A stretch of DNA of 64,000 bases from contig NC_135549.1 in assembly GCF_964340395.1 (NCBI RefSeq), positions 13,252,342-13,316,341 on the forward strand. Direction: 5' to 3'. A program made the position numbers and the translations under genes. This DNA comes from Glandiceps talaboti. Its lineage: Eukaryota > Hemichordata > Enteropneusta > Spengelidae. Shown one piece after another: positions 37,840 through 49,800 of this stretch (positions within the stretch are counted from its first letter, which is position 1; each line of letters opens with the position of its first letter). Under the pieces are notes generated by a model. That model ran no database searches, was not told the DNA's origin, and saw nothing but the letters and a program-made list of their open reading frames with translations.

Positions 37840-40800
37840 ATGTTTAGTGCAGTGAGCCGAATTGTTGGCCAAATTTTTGGAAACACCAAAAATGGAAATA
37901 CAGCATCTCCAGACAATGTAACTGTTGATACTTGCCATGGAAGTTTGTCTGAAAACTCTGCTGCACATGTATGTGCAAGGAATGACAATGATAATTATTC
38001 CAAAACTACACAACAGAATGAGTTGACATCAAGACATTGTGATTCAAAACATGTGTTTGGGTCAGATAATATAGAAAAGCATGAATCGATAACACCAAAT
38101 GGTGTGAGTACAGAGGCTCTATCAGCTAATATCACTTCAAAGCAATTCACTGGTAAAGTGACTCATTTACACACTGGGTATGGTTTGATTGATAACGAAG
38201 TGTACTTCCCATTTGATACCATTATTGGAGGAACTACCAGACCCCAGGTTGGAACTCGGGTCCATGCTACAGCACATAGGGAACACTCTCGTGGAGGGTG
38301 GGTGGCAAGCAAAGTCATGCCTATTGTAGAATGGGATTTGTCCACCAAAGAAGTGTCTCCTCCTGTCATTGAAACAATTGTTGGAACTGTCACAAAGATG
38401 TGCAGAGACAACACGTACGGTGTCATCAATGACAGCATAACATTTACTATTCATGTACTACCAGATGGTTATTTACCGTACCGTGGAGACTGGGTGAAGT
38501 GTGAAACCCAAAAAGATGACATCACACTCACTGTTACTGCCGTATCAGTTAAACCAGTGCGTGAACGGTCCTTTGATGGTGAAGTCACAAGCTTTCATCG
38601 CAAGTATGGTGTTATTGATGGAGAGATAGCATTCTCAATCTTTGCCTGTCCAACAAACTTTCAGCCATACATAGGTGACAGAGTAGAAGGGACAGCAATT
38701 GAAAGCAAACAGATGTGTGGAAACTGGAGGGCACTGTCAGTAAAACCAAAGACAACCAAAGATACTTTCAGGTAAAAGATTTAGTTTACTTTGTAAGAGA
38801 TAACATATTAATATCAATAGCAACAAAGAAATTGATGCAATAATATTACTAGTAGCAAAGAAAATTTCATATGGCAATAAACTAATTCGTTGGGTGATTG
38901 GATGAAATTTTGCCATTTTCATTGTTTGTTTTTTGCTTAATTTAGAACTGTCATTCTGAATTTATGCAACTGTTAGTAAAATTCAATGTATAGGAAAGAT
39001 TTTGTATATAAGCCGATCCCAGTGATATGTAGATTTCATGTATGTGATCAAAATGACAAGTTGACCCATTAGCCTCTAAAGCAGGTAACACACTGTGGAA
39101 AGTCTTACTTGCGATAGCTACTAGTGCAGTGTTCAGTAGATTGTTGGCAAAAATCATGTGTACTATGGGCTGAAAAGCGATTATTTTACTGCCAGCAATC
39201 GACTGGGTGGAGGGTCTATGGTTATATGCCCCATAATATGGTCTTGGAAGGAGCCAGGAGCGACATCATGTTCTTTGAAAAGACACTTGTAATATAATTT
39301 CCAGTGGTGCAATAAAATAGGCAGAATTGCTGCAATTACGTGAAATGTGTTGGCACTGCCATGTTGAAATGACGTCATGCCAGTCACATTTGACGATCGA
39401 GGCAAAAAACTTGTCGCAGTGTGCTACATACTTCCAATGGCAAAAAAAACGCCAACCATCTTCAGTGACGCAGTGACTGCAAGTAAGAATTTACGTAGTG
39501 TGCTACCCACTTAACAGGCCAGAAGGGGTTGTCGATGTTGTATACTGGGGTAAGTTTATACCATTTAAATGTTATGAGCAGACATTGTTATATATTATCT
39601 TGTGAACCTGTGAATTTTTAGGACCATATCTTAGACACCAATTAACAACACATTAGTGTGTGGATTGTTTTTGGGGGAGGGGGGGGGGTGCTTTGTCTTT
39701 GAACACAGAAGACTTGTTAAGCAATAAAATACACAAGTCTGATTATTTATGGTGTCACTCACATTCTGCTATGTTGTAATTGTTTACCGATGCTGATAGA
39801 CGCTAATCTTTGTCAAGCTTGTATAAAACATACAGATACTACTAATTGCTGTTATTAATATTATTATTATTTCAGCCCAACTGTGAAACACATTCAAGAG
39901 TTACTGAGTAACAAGAATGGGATTTCAATCTCAGAGCCCTTAGAATTTGGCAAGATGAAAGTTGGAGAAGAGAGGTATATCACGGTATGGCTAAGGTATG
40001 ACAAATACGATTGTGTCGTTTTAGCCAAAAGTAAATTTTCCTTTAGTACTAGATGCAAGTTGCTAGAATTTAGTCAAATGTAAAATATTTTGATGATGAT
40101 ACGAAAATATTCTATCATCATCAAATTGTTTTCATATCCTTACAAACATCAAGTTATGAAACTATTTATAGTAAATATTTAACCCCTCAATAATGTACTA
40201 TAATAGACCTGCTGCTGATTCCAAGATGCATCGGGCATCTCTGCATACAGTGCAATGTATTCTGACATACATGGGGAGGGGGGGGGGGGTGCTACTCAGG
40301 GGGTTTGTTGTCTTCTGACCATACCCTGGGTTTACCAGTCAAATCCTCGTCTGTCATTGGTGGTGTGCAGTCTTTTTTCTATAAAATCACTCACAAAGAG
40401 TTCAACCTGTCTTTCCATGATTTCATGATGAAAATGTTATTTCAAACGTAAGAAAGACAAAACAAGCTTAAACATACCAACATAAACAAGTCACATCGTT
40501 GTTTTCTTGGAATTGGAAAATTGTCCATAGCATGTGATCTTCCTTGTGCATTGAAATCCAGTGACAATTACGATATTTTTCATTCAGTGAAAATTTAAAA
40601 GAGTATGATTTTCTTATCATAGGAATTGTGGTTTAGTGCCCCAGACTTTGACAAAGTGTCAGCTATGTAGCTTGGACAATCAGTTGTCATTTGAAATTCC
40701 CCAACTCACTGGTGTATACAGATTAACTAAGTCTGGAGACCCTACCAGCCTCAGTTGTGTTATACAACCACAGCTTTCAATATATATCAACATTTCATGC

Positions 40801-42554
40801 AAAGCCAGGTAAGTAAACATATCTCTTCTCAGTCCCAACTTTACAAAAAAATATGAATCTCAATTGTTGTACATGTATATTACCAAAAAATCATGAAATT
40901 CAGTGTAAAATATGCCCAATTCATAATAGTATTTTGAAAAAAAAAAGGCCAAAAGCATATTTTCAGAACAAAGGTTGACTTTTGACTTGATAAAAGTGAA
41001 AAATCACATGTTTCAATTGATGGTATATTTATTGGACTGTGGAAAATACAAAGTATGTAAAAAAAAAATCCATGAAAAATGGATGGTTTCAACAAAACTC
41101 AACTCTAAAGGTTTCCAAAAATTCTGACTAGCTTAAGCCCTGTTAAAAGAATCATCAGTCAGAAAAAAATCACATATTATTTTATAGCTCAGCTGCAACA
41201 TGTGGTCAGTCTGTATAACACATCTGGTCCAGCTATTGTGTCCATTAAAAGCAACATCCATTATTCTTACTGTTAGGAACAGCTTTCTCTGCTGTTAAGT
41301 GTTTATATTATTATGAAGCTATCCTATGTCACCATCTGTGTACCTTAACACACAAGACTACAACAACAACAAATTGCCAATGGATGTTACTTAGCCTCAA
41401 ACTAAATAAAATTCTTCAGTTGACATTTTAATCCTAGTCACATCTGTACACTTGTCTGGCATACTTCAAATCAAATATGTTTTGGTTTATGAATTTTGAC
41501 TTATCTAGGATATTAGGGAGAATGAAAGTACAAAATGTACATGTATTACACAATCAAGTTTTAGGGTGGTAAGGGTGGAAGACCTATCAGAAGTGCAAAA
41601 AATAGAAAGAAGGCTGTATACTCATGAATGATCTCGATTTTTACCCCCAGTGATGAAGTGGAAGTATATGTTATTTGCCAAATACCGTTCCATATCTTGC
41701 TGCGAAAGGTAATTTTTTCTGGTATAACGGAGAGCTGGAGGCGAGCCGTTATACCAGAAAAATTACCTCAAGCAGCAAGATGTGGAACAGTATTTGGCAA
41801 ATAACATACTTATACGTCACCTGCGACTATGAATTCATTTTTGAATGTCTAAAAATGCTGTTTCATTTTAAAATAAAATCACTTCCGCATTATACTGTTG
41901 AGCGTAGTATCATGCACCTCTCTGATAACTGCAGTGCGGTTGTTTACATGTCAGCCTTAACTTTATCATCCAATCAGAGTGCGCGTTTGCTCAGTTGTAT
42001 GACGTAATGTTTACTATTTGCATATCGCTCAGCGATATATTCAAACTTATAACCATCAGCTGAAAAATGAGTGCGTCTTTGTTTTGCGTACTGTATTCCA
42101 TTAAATGTACATAAATGTTCGTGATATGCTTTGTTGTTCTAGTTAAGCAAAAATTACACCCTCTGTGGTGGTAATTTTCATATCCTTCATAAATTTAGGA
42201 ATTCATGTTTACGATCGCGTGATGACCGTGCGTTCGCCGTCACTGGACTTTCACGGTTGTGTGTGGAATTTTTGACTATTTCCCTGTGACATGAAAAGTA
42301 CAGTTCAAAGACTTGTTACAATGTATACAACGGTGATATTTTGTTCGATTGACCACAAATTTGGCATTGGAAATGCTTGTTATAGCTCAATCTCTAGTTG
42401 TCTGCTAGATTTGTTTACGTGATACAACAAGCAAAAATACGGCTGTTGGTGAAAAATACGCCTGTGTATCTGCAGGGCTCTCGACCAATCAAAATGCGAG
42501 ATTGGTGACAGGTGACGTATAAGGGGAGTTATTGTATGAATGAGTTTGTCCACA

Positions 42555-42593
<39 letters not shown>

Positions 42594-43814
42594 GCCTGGC
42601 AAGTATTACATATCAGTGACATGCACAAACTGATTCCTTTCAATTTGGAAAAAAAAGGACTCAGGTGCCATGCGATAGATGCACGTTACTTACTTTTGCT
42701 ACCTTTCATTTCAAATTAGGGGAAACATACATGTATGTGTTGTAAAAATCCATCAATTGCACAGTAGCTCAGGAACTATATAGAGACCCAGTTCACATTT
42801 TTTGACACAACCTTCCTGCTGTTATCAATAGACCTTGGTGTAAACATTTAGGTCAAATTAAAAACAACAGCAATGAACTGTTTCCTCCATTAGACTGATA
42901 CATGCTATCATAAGTAACTGGGATGGGAGTTGGAAGGTTAATTTTCTCAAAGAATTCTTGTTTCTTGCAAGTCATATGTCAGATTTATGTGTGTGTGTAT
43001 GTGTGTGTGTTGTACTTGTGGATTTACATTTGGGTGTATTCTAAGTGAAGGGATTGAGTGAATCACTATCGTAGATTCGTAGCATGCAGCATCTAAGGAA
43101 TACTTGAATACATTTTCGTTGCCAGGAACATGGGAAAGCATAGTGAACTGGTTACTTTTCACTTTGACAATTTTGTGATTGGGAGGCATGTCAGGTTTGA
43201 AGTGGTAGACCCACGGCAATTAAAATTGACATGCAACTCAGCTCCATTTCAAAAAAGTCTACGATACAAGAAGTTTGAAGATTCAGTGAGAAAAGGACTA
43301 CCTAGGGAAAGATGGGTCATACCAGGAGAGAGACCCATAATGTAAGTTGTATTATCAAACGTAGATCATATCATATGTCATATCATATATCACATCATAT
43401 CACATCATATCATATCATATCATATCATATCATATCATATCATATCATATCATATCATATCATATATCATATCATATCATATCATATCATATATCATATT
43501 ATATATATATCATATATCATATATTTCATATCATATCATATCATATATCATATCACATCATTATATAATACAATATATCATATATCATATCATATCATAT
43601 CATATCATATATATATATCATGTACTGAATATTTATGCTGAGAGCCCAATGTTGGTCTTTTGACCTCTTAAACTTTCAAATTAAATTAGGTATCTTTTCC
43701 TTTCCCCTCAGGTTCTAAGATTGCAATCTGTACATTTATGCTCTTTTAGTTACCATTTACAGATTATTAGTCTCCAATTGGCACAGCCTGGATGGAGCTA
43801 TAGGCGTGACCCAA

Positions 43815-43866
<52 letters not shown>

Positions 43867-46800
43867 GCCTATCTATCTGTCTGTCTGTCTGTCTGTCTGT
43901 CTTTGCATCTGTAGACATTGCTGATGTTATGAACTTGCCAGTAAACTGTAGGACCATATTGTAGACACTCATTCTCAGCACATTACATATAGTGTTGGAA
44001 CGTGGATGCTATGTTTTTTGAATGTAGAAGAATTCACTTACTGTAAACCATATTGAATTTTGAGTAAAAAAAAAAGAATATTTCATCCAGGTTCATTGTT
44101 ATTCTTCAGCCATTCTGAGTTGTGTATAGTCTGATGTTTGGCACTAACACATTGACTTATGACATCCTGCAACTTAGATTGTACATACATTTTATTCAAG
44201 TACATGTACATTTTTGGCATTTGAATAATTTTTACTTATGATTTAACACAGGACTAAAGTTTTATTCTTCTTGACAATTTCAAATAATTCTGGCTTAGTA
44301 ACCATGAAACAATATATGAATTTAGTGCAAGTATAATATTTGCTGGTTTTATTTTATATGTCTTTTTTCTTTCAACTTTGTGAGTACATGCTTGACAACA
44401 AGTGCCTATGTTATTGTAGCAGTGTTCTTCTTTGGTCCTTTCCAGCATGAAGAAACTGATGTTACCAGTGAAGCTTTCTCAGTATTCTATACCAGAAGAC
44501 CTAAGAGAGTGTCTCATTGAGAGACAACAGATCATTACTATCAGATCTGAGCTTACACAGGTAATTGTAAAATTCTGACACTTACCAGTGAGGGCAGTAT
44601 TGTGATTCCTTGATGGCACAAGGGCTGGTGTTCCTGAACAAAACTTTGATGATGGCTTGTATAGGGTGTAGGGTTAATTGTCAGCATTATTAATAGTCAA
44701 GTGTACCTTGCCAAAGTGACAAGAAGAAATTGTGATATTATCGTAAGTGTATTTGTAGTACAAAAAATGCAAATACAGATGGAAATTGTATTTGTACTCA
44801 TAGCGTTCATATCTAGGTATTTGTAGTCTCTGTCTGACTAAAATCTGTCTATGTATTTGTAGTCTACCTGACTAAAGTCTGTCTAGGTATTTGTAGTCTG
44901 CCTGACTAAAGTCTGTCTAGGTATTTGTAGTCTCTGTCTGACTAAAATCTGTCTATGTATTTGTAGTTTGCCTGACTAAAGTCTGTCTAGGTATTTGTAG
45001 TCTGCCTGACTAAAATCTGTCTACGTATTTGTAGTCTCTGTCTGACTAAAGTCTGTCTATGTATTTGTAGTTTGCCTGACTAAAATCTGTCTAAGTATTA
45101 GTAGTCTGCCTGACTAAAATCTGTCTAAGTATTTGCAGTCTGCCTGACTAAAATCTGTCTAAGTATTTGTAGTCTGTCTGACTAAAATCTGTCTAGGTAT
45201 TTGTAGTCTGTCTGACTAAAATCTGTCTACGTATTTGTAGTCTGCCTGACTAAATTCTGCCTTGGTATTAGTCTGCCTGACTAAAATCTGTCTAAGTATT
45301 TGTAGTCTGTCTGACTAAAATCTGTCTAAGTATTTGTAGTCTGCCTGACTAAATTCTGCCTTGGTATTAGTCTGCCTGACTAAAATCTGTCTAAGTATTT
45401 GTAGTCTGCCTGACTAAAATCTGTCTAAGTATTTGTAGTCTGCCTGACTAAAATCTGTCTAAGTATTTGCAGTCTGCCTGACTAAAATCTGTCTAAGTAT
45501 TTGCAGTCTGCCTGACTAAAATCTGCCTAAGTATTTGTAGTCTGCCTGACTAAAATCTGTCTAAGTATTTGTAGTCTGCCTGACTAAAATCTGTCTAGGT
45601 ACAATGTACTTGTAGTCTGCCTGACTAAATTCTGCCTTGGTATTAGTAGTCTGCCTGACTAAAATCTGTCTAAGTATTTTTGTAGTCTGCATAAGTAAAA
45701 TCTGTCTGGGTATTTGTGATTTGCCTGACTAAAATCTGTCTACGTATTTTTGTAGTCTGCATGAGTAAAATCTGTCTGGGTGTTTGTAGTCTGCCTGACT
45801 AAGGTTGAGACTGAATGGAAGATTGACTGAAAGAGATAAAAATCATAAATGTAGATGTATATTATAGAAATCAAAAATTATTTATTTTTTATGTCATTAG
45901 GAGCTGTGTATGCAGAACTATGCAATTACTTTCTCAACTTTATTGCATTTGGAAGAAATACAGATGGAAATTGATATTCGAGACTTTGATCTAGAAAAGG
46001 TAGGATGATGTACTTGTAGTCATTATTTAGGTCAAGGAAGGCATGCAATTTCATCCATTACATTTACATGACATGGAGTATTCAGAACTGTAATTGTTTT
46101 AGTTGTCCTAAAGTGGCATGATTCAAAATAGGTGTATTATTTGGTCAGATAACAACTTAAAGATATTTTTGTATGTTAGATAGTTGTTAACTCTGCCAAG
46201 TTCTGATTTGTGAAATTAAAATCATGTATACTACTACAGTGTAATAATCTACTATGTTCAGAATGCTGTAGTATGATGTTACAGTGTCAGTCCTTACTTC
46301 AAAATAATGGAACGTCTAAATTTGAAAATATCTTTATATACCACATGCATTCATATAATACTGTGTTGATATCAACACACTTCTGATTTCAACAAATTTC
46401 ATTTCATTGACGTGATTTACTGTCTTATTGCAGGCTAGCTTGAAGCCAGTCTATGGTTATTTGGCATTAGAAGTTCCTGGTTTGGCTGAGGGAAGACCAT
46501 CAGTGATGATTGGTGATAAGGTGATTTTATCCATACCAGATGGTCAGGCCAGTTGCCCTGAGTATGAAGGCTATGTACACGAAGTAAGTGAGATCTGTGT
46601 GTTCATTGGCGATGGTGTCCATACCAGATGGTCAGGCCAGTTGCCCAGAGTATGAAGGCTATGTACACGAAGTAAGTGAGATGTGTGTTTTCATTGTTGA
46701 TAGTGTCCATACCAGATGGTCACCCTGAGTATGAAGATGATGTATATACAAAGTAAGTGTAATATATGTGTTGATAGGTGATAAGTGTCGACACCAGGTT

Positions 46801-49800
46801 GTCAGGACAGTTACCCTATTTATAAAGGCTCTGTCCATGAAGTCAGTAACATGTATGTGTTGGTAATTAAGTGATCCTTAGTAACTGTAATGATAATGGC
46901 CATATATAATCATAGCAACATCATCTCATGCCTTTTGTATAATAACAACATGCCAGCACAGTGACTATATTTTTTGTAGGCTCTGGTGATTGAAGTAAGC
47001 AGAAATAAAAGTATAACATTGCATCTGCATATGTAGGAATTTTGTGAAATTGTTGTTAAGTATTACATTGTATATTTAATAACAGGTACTAAGAGAAGAT
47101 TTATTGTTGAAATTCAATCCTGAATTCCATGCCACGTATCAAGGAGAAGAATACAATGTGATGTTTACATTCAGTAGGTGAGTGAGTTCGTTTACATAGT
47201 GTATCCATAGCAACATGCATGCTTATATACATATAATGCTGCAAAACAGCATGCCCTTGATGGGAATGTAGTTGGTCAACATTTTTTCTGGTTTTGCCCA
47301 ATCTCCAAATATGGAATACTACTTTGTTATACAACTTTTAAGTACGTCTTACTCAATTTTCTGTTTACGTTATCTTCTCCCCTTTCCTATACAGTGTGTT
47401 TAGTCTAGTAGTAGAACGTGATAGTTCATTACATACCCACCAAAGAGCTAGTGATTAAGCAAATCATATATTTCAGAAGTGTCATTTTCCCAAAATAATT
47501 TGTTGAGTCCCCCCCCCCCTCCATCTGCATGTGAATTTTACTCTCACTCAGTTTATTTTGACTCTGTAATACCAATACTTATTTTGAAATAATGTGGTAA
47601 ATCCAAACACTGTTAATTTCAAGCACCCAAACTGATGTCTAATTTCCTTACAATCTGATAATTTCCACGATTTCAGGACCTCTTTACGTCGATGTCATCA
47701 GGCTGTAGAGTTTGCCAAAAATCTTGGTGAACAGGGTAAGAGAATCTCCATGTTTTCAGATATGATAAACATATGAATTGGCAGTATAGTGTCTGAGTTT
47801 ATACTGTAGACAGTTAGACAAAGAGGACAATGAACCAAAGAGTAGAAAATTCAATTAGGTTTCGAACAGGTCAATAGCTTTAAAGTGGCCATATGGATGA
47901 GAAATTGGTATTTATTTTAATTGATAAATAACTATTACTTTATTTTTCAACTTGAAAAAGCAATGTGAAACACAATATACAAAGTTTGTCTTTGAAGCTC
48001 AGAAAATGTAAAAGATTTTAAAATGTGCGAAATGTGTGTTATAGTACTTACAATAACAAACAGTTTACACTTTCTGTAACTTTTTGCAATTTATTGTATT
48101 TCACATTGCTTTTTCAAGTAGAAAACTAAAGCAGTTATTTTAATAATTAAAACTCCAAAATAAATACCCCAATTATTTAATTTATTCTATAAATTTAGCT
48201 TTTTTGGCAGTGATTTCAAATTTATATTTTGTCTCAGTATTATATTTTGTAATTTACTTTCTGACGACATTACATATTTTCATCATTGAAAATATGCAAT
48301 TAGAGACTGTGCCTTCGTTAAAAGACAAATTTTTATCAACAGTACTTTTCCCCACAAAGACTTTAACTGGGTTGCCACAGTGTAGTATCATGTTTGACAC
48401 TCAGCATGAGAAGAAGAAGACTATAGTCTCCAGACAGGACGATGACACCAAAGTCAAACCCAAACCCAAACAAAGGAAGTCAGAACATCCGAAGAGTAAA
48501 CGAAAGAAGAAAAATGCCTCTAAAGAAACTTTGAAGAGCAAAGCTGCTGAACAAAGTGTTCCTGGTATGAAAGCTGCACTGGATGTTGCAATGAATAGAC
48601 GGTTTGTAGTACCTATTGTCGAAACACCAGTTGATCAACCTGGTGCTGGTGGAGATGGTCACAAGAGGGCGCACTTCTACAATACTCAACTCAATGCAAG
48701 GCAGAAGGCTGCTGTGATCAAGATTTTGAGGGGACACTGCAGACCCACACCATACATTCTATTTGGACCACCAGGTAGGATTGATATATTTGATTCAGTA
48801 CAACTCGTGTAATGCGTTAGTACCGTTTCTGAAGAAGGCAAGTGATTACAATTTTCAAATACTAAGCTTGCACAAGACATCTACCTATATAGAACAATAA
48901 CATGAACTTTGAATAATCTTTAGAAGTGTGCCATAACTAAATGCTTGAAGACATTGTGGATATCTGAATGCTGTGTAAGTACTTTTTTTGGTCAATATTC
49001 TGAAATTAAGTGGTAATTATAAGAAAGTGTACACTGTCATATCTCTTCATAGGTACTGGCAAGACAGTGACTTTAGTGGAAGCTATCCTGCAAGTATTTC
49101 AACACATTCCATCGAGTAGAATTCTAGCATGTGCTCCATCTAACAGTGCTTCTGATTTGCTGGTAAGATATTATGCTTCTTGTAACAGTGCTTCTGATTT
49201 GCTAGTAAGGTGTATTGTTTCTTATAGCAGTGTTTCTGAATTGCTGCAAAAGACACAGTGCATTTCGAATCATAAAGTTCTGATTTGCTGATAAGGCATA
49301 TTTGTATTCCATAACAGCATTTCTGATTTGCTGGTCAGGAATATTTGCATTCCATAACAGCATTTCTGATTTGCTGGTCAGGAATATTTGCATTCCATAA
49401 CAGCATTTCTGATTATATGGTAAGGCATATGTGCATTTCACAAATTTGTTCTTGAATGCATATTTTCTATGGTACAAATGTTTAAAGTCATATTACTTAA
49501 TCCATGCTCAAAATTTGTTTTTTTGCATGTCTGAAATATAATGGAGAATATATTGTTCATATTTCCATGAATTAATTTGACATTAAAATATAGTTACTTT
49601 GGAACGGTAAATTGTTTTGATCCGTCTATGATGGACTTTGATCATGCAATGATTAAAATATAGTCTGAAATGTAATCTATTAAACCTGTTGATTTTCAAC
49701 AATACTTTGATTGTTTGAATATAGACAGAAAGATTACATGCAAGTGGATTACTACAGTCATCCGACATGGCCAGACTCAATGCATTCAGCCGAAAAGAAG

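Noticed and set aside
41651-41708. Possible extra MOV10L1 exon after CCCCAG at 41650
   Set aside because: The frame runs into the foldback element, and exons 3 and 4 already join in phase and align continuously with vertebrate MOV10L1.
43312-43641. 109-codon open frame of Ser/Tyr/His/Ile
   Set aside because: Reads through exon 4 into a TCATA pentanucleotide repeat in the intron.
44809-45806. CRISPR-like array of 33-bp repeats
   Set aside because: Units are head-to-tail with no unique spacers and lie in a eukaryotic intron; this is a minisatellite.
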